Positions 1 through 6,470 of a stretch of 7,986 bases of DNA are shown here, piece by piece. Positions within the stretch are counted from its first letter, which is position 1, and each line of letters begins with the position of its first letter. The stretch is taken from NCBI GenBank assembly GCA_016213305.1, contig JACRAV010000103.1, positions 1 to 7,986 on the forward strand. The letters are read 5' to 3'. The translations under genes and the position numbers were made by a program. The notes under the pieces were generated by a model that ran no database searches, was not told the DNA's origin, and saw nothing but the letters and a program-made list of their open reading frames with translations. The stretch comes from Candidatus Zixiibacteriota bacterium. GTDB lineage: Bacteria > Zixibacteria > MSB-5A5 > GN15 > FEB-12.

Positions 1-25
1 CCGGGGGCCAAAATACCGGGGGCTA

Positions 26-87
26 CTGACAGCAGGGGCCTGTCAGAGAAGGGGACGGCGGGACCTACGGGAACCGCTGGATCACAG
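26..87 (+). other. Structured RNA tail of an upstream transcript (two hairpins before the terminator)
   Basis: Two hairpins precede the terminator. The first pairs CTGACAG (26-32) with CTGTCAG (40-46) around a 7-nt loop. The second pairs CGGCGG (56-61) with CCGCTG (74-79, one G-U pair); inside it a GA/AA internal loop leads to a two-pair CC/GG stem capped by UACG (66-69), an exceptionally stable UNCG-type tetraloop. Three hairpins in a row ending in a terminator fit the 3' end of a structured non-coding RNA or a long structured 3' UTR. One frame has a stop (TGA, 27-29) inside the first hairpin, so a protein gene could end there instead. I recognise no RNA family, and the 5' part is outside the window. 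Confidence 0.35.
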
Positions 88-129
88 GGAGCAACTCCGC
101 ACCAACATGCGGAGTTGCTCCTTTTGTTT
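88..129 (+). terminator. Strong intrinsic terminator of the upstream gene
   Basis: A perfect 14-bp stem (88-101 with 108-121) encloses a 6-nt loop and is followed directly by TTTTGTTTT. This is a textbook Rho-independent terminator for plus-strand transcription entering from the left. It separates the upstream unit from the glycosyltransferase gene. Confidence 0.85.
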
Positions 130-170
130 TGGCCGTCTGTCTCTGGCGAACCAACTCCCCGCCACACGTG

Positions 171-176
171 TATAAT
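171..176 (+). promoter_or_regulatory. Promoter -10 candidate for the glycosyltransferase gene
   Basis: TATAAT matches the sigma-70 -10 consensus exactly and lies about 45 bp upstream of the start codon, in the gap after the terminator. Nothing resembling TTGACA is seen 16-18 bp upstream (GAACCA at the 17-bp position), so the promoter would be weak or activator-dependent. Confidence 0.4.
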
Positions 177-219
177 ACTATGAGTCACCAACTTGAGTGG
201 CCGGAAGTGAAAATTGTAC

Positions 220-1305
220 ATGAACAACCCCCTTACCGGACATACTGCCGCCACGTTGACTGCCGCTCTGCCGTCCAATGCGGCCGCGGTCGATGCTTCA
301 AGGCGTCTGACACTAATGGATGCCCGCTCAAACAGCGATGTGCCCGATCTGACAGCCGAGTGCCTCTCAAGACACGCTCAGTCGGATGCTGGTCGTAAAT
401 CGCTCGAGGTTGTCTTCACCGGGCGGTTTTCGATATCTTCGCTATTTGGATTCTTCGGGGCCATCAGGCGAAGCGACACGGCGGTCATCTTCCTGTCGAA
501 TCTGATTTCCGCTCTGGTCATACTGTTCCCAGCCCTGGTTTTCGGGCGGTTCTATCACAAAAGGATTATTGCCCATGTCGGCGGTCAATGCCTGATGCAG
601 TCCACTTCGTGGCACCGGCGGCTCCTGAAACCTCTGCTGGCACGAGTTGATCACCTGGCCACTTCGACCGATCGCTCTGCGATGGCTCTTGCCCGACTCG
701 GCCTCAAAGCCACCGTCGTTGGGCCGGTTCTCCCGGAAGTCGCCGCGCGGTCGATTCAAGCTGTTCAACCCCATCTGATCCTCACGGTCCGGGACTACAA
801 CGAAGTCGAAATGGCGCAGGTGATCGGCGCACACGCGTTGGTGAAACAGAAATACCCCCGCGCGATTCTCAGCATCGTCGCGCCGAAGAAGTTCCACCGG
901 CGAATCCGCACTCTGGCTCAGAGTGAGCGACATTCGGCCGCCCATGCTGTCGCCCTTGTGCCGGAAGACCGGCAAAGCGAACTTCTTGAACAGGGCGACG
1001 TTTGCATCTGCTCCCATAGCGATTCCGGCGCACCGGTCGATTTGCTCCTTTGCTGGCGCTACGGCTTGCCGGCGATCGCCTCCGATTTCAGCGCCGCCGC
1101 CGAACTGATCCGCGACCATGAAAACGGTCTGGTATTCACCGCGCTCCATCCCTCCTCACTGGCCGACCGGATTATTGAACTGATTGAGGACCCGCGCCTT
1201 GCCGCCCGCCTCTCCGCCAACGGCATTGCCGAGGCCAAACGCTACTCCTGGACCGCCGTTGAGCCGCACTGGCGGCGCTTGCTCGCTCTGCCCGACGCCG
1301 GCTGA
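220..1305 (+). CDS. Divergent GT-B fold glycosyltransferase (GT4-like), likely lacking the donor-site glutamates
   Basis: The protein is about 361 residues. The C-terminal half looks like a GT4 donor-binding domain: a strand-helix start near LTVRDYNEVEMA (about 188-198), a YPRAILSIVAP segment, then GLPAIASDF...ELI (about 282-297), NGLVF, and a closing YSW...W helix. Residues about 86-109 form a hydrophobic stretch that could attach it to the membrane. Family members transfer sugars from nucleotide-sugar donors in polysaccharide or glycolipid synthesis. Here both positions of the usual E-x7-E motif are changed (Ser and Leu, in SDSGAPVDLLLCWRYGLP), and the first ~60 residues lack a clear glycine-rich Rossmann start, so catalysis is uncertain. 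ATG 220 is chosen; an in-frame TTG at 214 is better spaced (6 nt) from GGAAG. The fold is fairly sure; substrate and activity are unknown. Confidence 0.7.
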   Translation: MNNPLTGHTAATLTAALPSNAAAVDASRRLTLMDARSNSDVPDLTAECLSRHAQSDAGRKSLEVVFTGRFSISSLFGFFGAIRRSDTAVIFLSNLISALVILFPALVFGRFYHKRIIAHVGGQCLMQSTSWHRRLLKPLLARVDHLATSTDRSAMALARLGLKATVVGPVLPEVAARSIQAVQPHLILTVRDYNEVEMAQVIGAHALVKQKYPRAILSIVAPKKFHRRIRTLAQSERHSAAHAVALVPEDRQSELLEQGDVCICSHSDSGAPVDLLLCWRYGLPAIASDFSAAAELIRDHENGLVFTALHPSSLADRIIELIEDPRLAARLSANGIAEAKRYSWTAVEPHWRRLLALPDAG

Positions 1306-1357
1306 ATATCCCACGAAGTGATTGCCTGCGCCCGTTCAACGGGTATATATTTCGAGC

Positions 1358-2587
1358 ATGCTCTCATCATACAGCCACTCATCGCTGGGCATGTTCGAGG
1401 ACTGCCCCCGCAAATTCAAATTCAAATACCTCGAAAAGGCAGAAGCCCCGGAGCGGACCTCGGCCGAAATCTACCTCGGTTCGGCGGTTCACCTTCAACT
1501 GGCGCGCTTGTATCAGCTGGCCGCCGACGGTGTCCTCTGGCCCAAAGAAGACCTCTTCAAATCCTTCCGGGCCGAGTGGGACAAACCCGAGCGCAAAGCC
1601 ATCGTCATCTCCGGAGATTACCTGACCATCGACGACTACATCGAAACCGGCCGCAAGATGCTGGATTTGTACTACGACAAGTACCAGCCGTTCAATCAGG
1701 GAATCCTGCTTGGCGCCGAGATGAATATCCGCTTTCAACCGCCGGGCACTCCCTTTTCCTTTGTCGCCAAAATCGACCGCCTGTGGAAACGCCCCGACGG
1801 AGTTATCGAAATCTGTGACTACAAAACCGGGCGCACGCTCCCGCAGGGCGGGGAAGACCTTCGCTTCAAACTCCAGATGGGATTGTACGAGCTGGCGGTC
1901 CGGGCCAAATTCCCGCAGTTCGAGCAGATCGAGCTCGCGCAGTATTTTCTCAAACAGGACGAGGTGATTCGCCACCAGCTCACCCCGGATCAGCTCGATG
2001 AACTGGCCGAACAGTTTCGTATGCAAGTCATGGCGATGCTACACGCCGAAAAAACCGATAACTTCCCCACCAGAGAAGAAAGCCACTGTCTCTGGTGCGA
2101 ATATGTTGCGCTCTGTCCCGCCAAGCGTCACCGCCGCGTCCTTGACGGCGAAGAAACCGATGTTGGATCGGAACAAATTCCGCCTATGGAGCTGGCCGCC
2201 GACCTGGCCGACCGGTTTCTGAAAGTGCACGCCGAATCGAAAGCGCTGGAAACGCAACTTGCCGAGCTTAAGGCCGAAGTTATCGCCGCCGCTAAGGAAC
2301 TATCGCTGAATAAACTGAGTGGAAATCTGGGCGACATCTCCGTCAGAATCACCACCGACGAAGAGTTCATCACTAAAACCGGCAATCCAAAACAGTTCGC
2401 CGAACTGGTGGCGTCGGCCCGGTCGATGCATCTCGACGACGTCATGACCCTCGACGCCCGCGCGCTCAAGAAACTGTACGACGCCGGACGGCTCAACGAC
2501 GAACAGTCCAGGCGACTGGCCCCTTTTCTGGTGCGCAAGGAGCGGGCGACCGTACGGGCGCTGACTGCCCCGTCAGATGAAGATTGA
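1358..2587 (+). CDS. RecB/Cas4-like PD-(D/E)XK nuclease with four-cysteine Fe-S signature
   Basis: This is a 409-residue protein of the PDDEXK_1 (RecB C-terminal/AddB/Cas4-like) superfamily. In order: YSHSSLGMFEDCPRKFKFKY (5-24, Cys16); GSAVH with His45; the metal ligand Asp140 in AKIDRL; Asp154-Tyr-Lys156 in ICDYKTGR; Gln173 and Tyr177 in QMGLY; and Cys244-x2-Cys247-x5-Cys253. The full H-D-DxK-QxxxY set is present, so the nuclease should be active, and the cysteine layout (one N-terminal, three C-terminal) matches the Fe-S clasp of AddB and Cas4. Residues ~255-409 form an extra region with a predicted coiled coil (~285-315) that I do not recognise. No helicase or cas gene is nearby. ATG 1358 places the conserved YSHSSL near the N terminus; an in-frame TTG at 1322 would add 12 residues. 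Possible roles are DNA repair, recombination or phage-related processing. Confidence 0.85.
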   Translation: MLSSYSHSSLGMFEDCPRKFKFKYLEKAEAPERTSAEIYLGSAVHLQLARLYQLAADGVLWPKEDLFKSFRAEWDKPERKAIVISGDYLTIDDYIETGRKMLDLYYDKYQPFNQGILLGAEMNIRFQPPGTPFSFVAKIDRLWKRPDGVIEICDYKTGRTLPQGGEDLRFKLQMGLYELAVRAKFPQFEQIELAQYFLKQDEVIRHQLTPDQLDELAEQFRMQVMAMLHAEKTDNFPTREESHCLWCEYVALCPAKRHRRVLDGEETDVGSEQIPPMELAADLADRFLKVHAESKALETQLAELKAEVIAAAKELSLNKLSGNLGDISVRITTDEEFITKTGNPKQFAELVASARSMHLDDVMTLDARALKKLYDAGRLNDEQSRRLAPFLVRKERATVRALTAPSDED

Positions 2588-2612
2588 CAATCTTCTCGCG
2601 ATTCCATATCCT
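2584..2612 (+). promoter_or_regulatory. Sigma-70-like promoter overlapping the nuclease stop codon
   Basis: A perfect TTGACA -35 (2584-2589) overlaps the TGA stop of the nuclease and is followed, after 17 bp, by TATCCT (2607-2612; 4 of 6 matches to TATAAT). Transcription would start near 2619 and give a leader of about 117 nt before the STAS-like gene. Confidence 0.45.
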
Positions 2613-2735
2613 GCCGCGGTCCCGCCGGTGAATGCGGGTGTTCTCGACCATAATGTACAATGTCATGGCGTGTATCCGGTCGGAGAAGAGTACGCTCAGA
2701 CCGCCCGGAGCGGGCCGACGCATACAGGAGCGCGA

Positions 2736-3119
2736 GTGAAATCGACTTTTCATATTGACACCTCGAAGAATATGGCCGTTGTCCATATGGTCGGACGGAT
2801 CACCGTGGCCGACGAGATCGCCTTTGTCGATACCGTGGTGACCGACCCCAAATTCAAAATTGGCATGCACACCATCGCCGACCTGACCGAAGCCGAGTAT
2901 GACTGGAGCATGCAGGATATCGACCAGTTCCGCACCTGGGTCAGAGCCAATGAAAAGCGGCTCGGCCCGTGCAAATGGGCGATCCTCTCCGACGGCGGCG
3001 TGACGCTGTCGAACGCCAAGCTGTTCGTCGTTCTCCACGAAATTCATCCCACGATTGTCAAAGTCAAGCTGTTCACCAACCGATTCGACGCCGTCAAATG
3101 GCTCAATGCTCCGGACTGA
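2736..3119 (+). CDS. STAS/SpoIIAA-like small cytosolic protein
   Basis: The product is 127 residues without signal peptide or membrane segment. The GTG at 2736 is chosen because AGGAG (2726-2730) stands 5 nt upstream. An in-frame ATG at 2577 would add 53 residues with no domain character and would overlap the nuclease gene. The pattern suits the STAS/SpoIIAA-like fold: a strand pair with GRITVADE (about 20-27), DPKFKIGMHTIADLTEA (about 38-54), and a closing VKLFTNRFDAVKWL segment similar to the '(V)xVFxxxxxAxxWL' end common in these proteins. They are usually regulatory or lipid/anion-binding modules; a specific role cannot be given. No anti-sigma factor or kinase lies next to it. Confidence 0.6.
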   Translation: MKSTFHIDTSKNMAVVHMVGRITVADEIAFVDTVVTDPKFKIGMHTIADLTEAEYDWSMQDIDQFRTWVRANEKRLGPCKWAILSDGGVTLSNAKLFVVLHEIHPTIVKVKLFTNRFDAVKWLNAPD

Positions 3120-3148
3120 CCTGCGTTTCCGATATCCTCTGAAAATAA

Positions 3149-3174
3149 AAACGCCCGGCGCTAACCGGGCGTTT
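3149..3174. terminator. Bidirectional intrinsic terminator between convergent genes
   Basis: AAACGCCCGG (3149-3158) pairs with CCGGGCGTTT (3165-3174) across a 6-nt loop. On the plus strand it is followed by CTTTAT; on the minus strand by a longer T-rich run (TTTTTATTTTC). It lies 29 bp after the STAS-like stop and 23 bp after the end of the minus-strand cohesin-like gene, so it serves both units. Confidence 0.85.
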
Positions 3175-3197
3175 CTTTATGTCTACTTAAGATAGCG

Positions 3198-3767
3198 TCA
3201 GCGCTTGGCTTGCCGAACGACAAAAGCGGGCAGAATCGCTCGCTTGTTAAAATCAACTTTCACGGTATCGGGCGCGGTTCCGATTACTGCGTCGGTCATG
3301 ACCAGCAGGGAATTGTTGGGATGGGTGGTGGTGGTGTCAACCGTCAACTTGGCGATCGGTTTGTCGTCCACTGACGACACATATACGGTCACCAGCCGTC
3401 CCGTTCCCGGAGCGAGCCGGTTGTGGGTCGGGCCAAGATTGGCGATCATGCCGAGTGTCAGGCACTGAATGGCCGTGTCCACGCGAAAGCCACGATACAC
3501 GAACTGCTCCACCCGCCCGCCGGCGTAGATGGCCGAGTCGGCGATCAATCGATTGGACCCGGCGTTGTACTTCAGGGGGACCGAAAGCCCCACCACCGGC
3601 TGATCGTTGGTGTAAGCAATGGTAATAGTCCACAAACTGGAATCCACTTTGGCCAGCTCGGCGTAGATCGTGTCCACTTTACCGAACGGGTCGGTCTGCG
3701 ACCACGCCGCGGTCGGCAGAATCGCCAGAGCGGCAAGTGACAGAAATCGAATTAACAGGCGGTTCAT
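3198..3767 (-). CDS. Secreted cohesin-like beta-sandwich protein
   Basis: The precursor is 189 residues. The start at 3767 is supported by TGGAGG 5-6 nt upstream and by a signal peptide beginning MNRLL with a hydrophobic core, cleaved probably after AWS (23). The mature part is beta-rich: DTIYAEL, WTITIAYTNDQPVVGLSVPL (about 47-66), an SAIYAGGRVEQF segment, LAPGTGRLVTVYVSSV (about 117-132), and valine/threonine-rich strands to the end. This order, with an 'xNDxPVxGLxxPLxY' strand and an 'LxPGxGxLxTVYV' strand, resembles cohesin-like domains in secreted proteins of Zixibacteria-type genomes. No dockerin, anchor or sorting signal is seen, so it is likely periplasmic or released. It follows the TPR lipoprotein by 56 bp and is probably co-transcribed with it. 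Binding partner unknown. Confidence 0.65.
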   Translation of the reverse strand: MNRLLIRFLSLAALAILPTAAWSQTDPFGKVDTIYAELAKVDSSLWTITIAYTNDQPVVGLSVPLKYNAGSNRLIADSAIYAGGRVEQFVYRGFRVDTAIQCLTLGMIANLGPTHNRLAPGTGRLVTVYVSSVDDKPIAKLTVDTTTTHPNNSLLVMTDAVIGTAPDTVKVDFNKRAILPAFVVRQAKR

Positions 3768-3823
3768 CTTTCCTCCAGATATCGTCAAGTTATCTCTACT
3801 GATCATTGTACATTCCACCAGGG

Positions 3824-5311
3824 TTAAAGATCCGACCGGGATGCGCTGTCGGTCTGGGCATTCAGGAGCGTCTGCTGATAGACCACGCCGAGCGAGTCGG
3901 CGGTCCGATTGTTATTGAGTTGTTTGCGATAGACATCGATTGCCATCAGGCCCGCTCTTTGTCCCGGTTCGGTGTTCGGGAAGCGTTCAAACACTTTCTG
4001 CAGGGTTTCCGCGGCCAGGGGCCACTGCTCCCGCTGGCGATACAGATCGGCCTTGTAATACAGCGCCATCGCTTCAGCCCCGGTCCCGGCTCCGCGCACC
4101 GCCAGATCATCGAATGCCTTTTCCGCCCGCTCATACCATTGCTTCGATTCGGTGGCCCGTCCCATTTCGCCGATCTTCTGCGCCAGATACAGATACGCCG
4201 AGAGCGCGTCGGCTGATCCCGGGTAGTTGTCGATCAAAAACCGGTATTCGGATTCGGCTCGCTCCCAGTTGTTTTCCATCTCAAAGCACTTGGCCTTGTT
4301 GTATTGGGCCGACGGCGTCTGGCTGTAGAAACCCCGCCACCGGGTGCTGATCTGCGTCAACAGTTCACGCGCCTTCGCCCAGTCTTTTTTCGAAATGTAC
4401 GCCAGACTCTTCTTCATCACGAGCATCGGTCGTCCGGCGGTATCCGCCCCCTGCAACTGGCCGTACAATTCGTCATAGATGGCCAGCGCCTCCTCGGGAC
4501 GGTTCAATTGCTCGACGTATAAGTCGGCCAGATGCCTATTTGGCTCCGGCGCGGTTTTGCCGTCCGGACCTTTCATGGCGACAAGCATCTGGGCCGATCG
4601 CTCCCACATGCCGGCATCTTCGTATAGTCGCGCCAGATTCCCGGTTGACATCATTGAAAGTGCGTTCGGTTTTCCGTTCGCTTGACTCCATTTCTGGTAA
4701 TACTCTTGAGCGAAGTCGAACCAGAATTTGGCCCCCTTGGCGTCTCCGGCCTCGGCCAGCGCGCGATGTATGCGAAGCGGCAGGTTCAAAAGAACCAGCT
4801 GGACTTGCCCCCGGTCGTCAACCGGCGGCGCGAACTTCGCCAGCGCATTGATGAAAATGGTCTGCGCCGAGTCCCAGTGTCCCGAGAGCTGAATCACTCG
4901 ACCATAGTTGTACCAGGTGACTTCCTGCTCGCCCTTGCCGATATCCGGCAGGGCAAGGATGCGCTCGAGAAGCGTGGCGCAGGTGTCAAATCGACGGCTG
5001 TCAAGAAACATTCCCACCAGACGGCTGGAGCTGGCGAAGGCGATGATACTCAACTGGCGGTGCTCCTTCGTGCCGGAAGGGACAGAGTCGAGAGCCGTGA
5101 AGCAGAATTCGGCCACTTTACCGAATTGGTCGCGCACCGTTCGCGAGACGGCCGGGTCCTGGCTCCCACCTATGGACGTGGCGGCTGAGGCCGCTTTGTC
5201 CGCCTCATAGTACAACTTTTCGGCTTCATACCGCAGACGAACGTCTGGGTTGCCGCACGAAGTCAGAATCCCTGAGGCCAGACATATGAGCAGAGTAGCA
5301 CGCGTCTTCAT
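3824..5311 (-). CDS. TPR-repeat lipoprotein
   Basis: This is a 495-residue lipoprotein. The signal peptide ends in the lipobox Leu16-Thr-Ser-Cys19 followed by Gly, so the mature protein should be lipidated and, lacking Asp at +2, probably goes to the outer membrane. Most of the rest is helical repeats of TPR type, for example LARLYEDAGMWERSAQML, LADLYVEQLNRPEEALAIY, a KKDWAKARELL unit, NNWERAESEYRFLIDNYPGS and REQWPLAAETLQKVFERFPN. The C-terminal repeats resemble those of BamD and CpoB (YbgF), but the length and the divergent N-terminal 200 residues argue against either. It is likely a scaffold for envelope protein complexes. ATG 5311 is preferred over the TTG just before it; no strong ribosome-binding site is visible. 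It leads a two-gene unit with the cohesin-like gene. Confidence 0.8.
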   Translation of the reverse strand: MKTRATLLICLASGILTSCGNPDVRLRYEAEKLYYEADKAASAATSIGGSQDPAVSRTVRDQFGKVAEFCFTALDSVPSGTKEHRQLSIIAFASSSRLVGMFLDSRRFDTCATLLERILALPDIGKGEQEVTWYNYGRVIQLSGHWDSAQTIFINALAKFAPPVDDRGQVQLVLLNLPLRIHRALAEAGDAKGAKFWFDFAQEYYQKWSQANGKPNALSMMSTGNLARLYEDAGMWERSAQMLVAMKGPDGKTAPEPNRHLADLYVEQLNRPEEALAIYDELYGQLQGADTAGRPMLVMKKSLAYISKKDWAKARELLTQISTRWRGFYSQTPSAQYNKAKCFEMENNWERAESEYRFLIDNYPGSADALSAYLYLAQKIGEMGRATESKQWYERAEKAFDDLAVRGAGTGAEAMALYYKADLYRQREQWPLAAETLQKVFERFPNTEPGQRAGLMAIDVYRKQLNNNRTADSLGVVYQQTLLNAQTDSASRSDL

Positions 5312-5354
5312 CAATATCTATTATCGGCCATAAGTCGTTATGAACTAATAGGCA

Positions 5355-5384
5355 AGTATAAGGAAGTCCCCTTCGGCGACACAA
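5355..5384 (-). promoter_or_regulatory. Candidate promoter of the TPR lipoprotein operon
   Basis: On the minus strand, TATACT (5355-5360; 5 of 6 to the -10 consensus) lies 18 bp downstream of TTGTGT (5379-5384; half matches to -35). It falls in the only gap between the PEP-CTERM terminator and the lipoprotein start, giving a leader of about 37 nt. Confidence 0.35.
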
Positions 5385-5422
5385 GCGATTTGTCCCTGCG
5401 TCGGTACCCGCAATCGCCCCAC

Positions 5423-5450
5423 AAAAAAAGCCGCCCACACTGGGCGGCTT
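5423..5450 (-). terminator. Intrinsic terminator of the PEP-CTERM gene
   Basis: AAGCCGCCCA (5428-5437) and TGGGCGGCTT (5441-5450) form a perfect 10-bp stem with a 3-nt loop. On the minus strand it runs into seven uridines (A-tract 5423-5429). It lies 28 bp beyond the PEP-CTERM stop codon and isolates that gene from the lipoprotein operon. Confidence 0.9.
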
Positions 5451-5478
5451 GGTAATCCTCGATTCGAGCCAATGCCGG

Positions 5479-6297
5479 TTATTTACGGCGACGAATGACT
5501 CCGGCTCCCATAAGCCCCATCCCCAGAAGGAAAAGGGAGGCCGGCTCCGGTACCGCCTCGGCCGTGTAGCGGGTGTTCATCCAGTCGTTGCCGCAACCGA
5601 GACTGACATGAAAGTCCAGCGTCCGAAAACTTCCCAAAAGCGAGCGATCAATCTTGAATTCCCACACCCAGGTATCGCCGTTACCCGGTCCGGAAAACCC
5701 GCTCTCGCGGAAAGAATTATCGTATGTCTTGGCGAACTCAATGCTCCCCGCTTGGCTGGCGCCGGAGCCGATTTCATGCGCCCCGGCCGCATTGCGGATG
5801 GTCGTGTTCTTGTAATAGGAGCCGTACACGTTTTGAATATAGTTCCAACTGCCGTTCGTACGGTAGAAACTGGTATTCCCCTGCTCGTTGCTCTTCTGGC
5901 TGGAATAGCTCGAAATCGATGACCGGACGTCGATGGCAAACTGATATGGATTCCCGCCATCCTTGCCTATGAAAATGTCGCCCAGCCGATAGTTCTGATT
6001 AAAAGATGTCGAGTGAGCCAGGTACCCGAATGAATTCGCCATCGCCAGATACACATAGGTTCCCGACTCACGCACCTTGAACCCCTCAAGATCAAACTTC
6101 TCGCCCCCCTCGGCGTAGTTGCCGGGTGACGGAAGGTGCCCGATGCTGTTCGGATAGCTGTACGGCGCCCAATTGTTGTTGTAGTCGAACGGGCTTTCAC
6201 TATTGCGAAAGACCGTGTTGTACCGGTATCCATAGGCCATGGCGCTGGTCGCCACCAAAGACACCATCACAAACGGCAGCACTATCTTTTTTACCAC
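5479..6297 (-). CDS. PEP-CTERM sorting domain surface protein
   Basis: The precursor is 272 residues. The C terminus has the full tripartite exosortase signal: VPEP (249-252), a hydrophobic helix (about 254-268) and a terminal RRRK. Such proteins are cut and anchored or released by exosortase (XrtA/EpsH type), often with exopolysaccharide production. GTG 6297 is chosen because GAGGT lies 5 nt upstream and it starts a proper signal peptide (KK, hydrophobic core, AMA at 19-21). Longer in-frame starts upstream would put non-coding promoter sequence in front of the signal peptide. The mature part is rich in Tyr, Asn, Ser and Gly; near its end are TWVWEFKIDRSLLG (209-222) and CGND (235-238), the pattern of a DOMON/CBM9-like beta-sandwich found in some PEP-CTERM proteins. 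No exosortase gene is in the window. A sigma-54 promoter and a dedicated terminator mark it as a single-gene unit. Confidence 0.88.
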   Translation of the reverse strand: MVKKIVLPFVMVSLVATSAMAYGYRYNTVFRNSESPFDYNNNWAPYSYPNSIGHLPSPGNYAEGGEKFDLEGFKVRESGTYVYLAMANSFGYLAHSTSFNQNYRLGDIFIGKDGGNPYQFAIDVRSSISSYSSQKSNEQGNTSFYRTNGSWNYIQNVYGSYYKNTTIRNAAGAHEIGSGASQAGSIEFAKTYDNSFRESGFSGPGNGDTWVWEFKIDRSLLGSFRTLDFHVSLGCGNDWMNTRYTAEAVPEPASLFLLGMGLMGAGVIRRRK

Positions 6298-6348
6298 CGA
6301 TGACCTCGCGTCACAACGGGTTGCGTACACTTTACCGAGATTAGTGCA

Positions 6349-6364
6349 AGCAAGATCGTTGCCA
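6349..6364 (-). promoter_or_regulatory. Sigma-54 (RpoN) promoter of the PEP-CTERM gene
   Basis: The minus strand reads TGGCAACGATCTTGCT. It has GG and GC separated by exactly 10 bp and matches the TGGCA...TTGCW elements of the -24/-12 consensus, with A in place of C at one position. Transcription should begin near 6338, leaving a 40-nt leader with the GAGGT ribosome-binding site. In other bacteria PEP-CTERM genes are controlled by PrsK/PrsR and RpoN, which fits. Confidence 0.6.
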
Positions 6365-6397
6365 CGTATGATCAATAACTGAACAGGGCTGTATCCT

Positions 6398-6426
6398 ATT
6401 GTATCGCAATTGATTACGACTGCAAA
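6398..6426 (-). promoter_or_regulatory. Alternative sigma-70-like promoter upstream of the PEP-CTERM gene
   Basis: On the minus strand TTTGCA (6421-6426; 4 of 6) and TACAAT (6398-6403; 5 of 6) are separated by 17 bp. It would start near 6391, about 50 bp upstream of the sigma-54 start. It may be a second promoter or chance in this AT-richer segment. Confidence 0.3.
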
Positions 6427-6470
6427 AATGTCGGGTGTGCGGCGGCTGGCGGGGAAACATGACCTTGACC

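Noticed and set aside
70..86. Resemblance of GCTGGATCAC to the 3' end of 16S rRNA
   Set aside because: The anti-Shine-Dalgarno bases do not follow and the conserved GUCGUAACAAGG upstream is absent; chance match of about 10 nt.
1..183. Plus-strand open frame with a short collagen-like Gly-X-Y run
   Set aside because: Only five repeats, the frame reads through a strong terminator hairpin, and the tail has no protein character.
442..1149. Long minus-strand open frame opposite the glycosyltransferase gene
   Set aside because: No recognisable domain; the plus frame has clear GT4 features. It is an antisense shadow in GC-rich DNA.
1379..2026. Long minus-strand open frame opposite the nuclease
   Set aside because: The plus frame holds all nuclease motifs; this one has no family character or ribosome-binding site.
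2577..2735. N-terminal extension of the STAS-like protein from ATG 2577
   Set aside because: The 53 extra residues show no domain character, and AGGAG 5 nt before GTG 2736 marks the better start.
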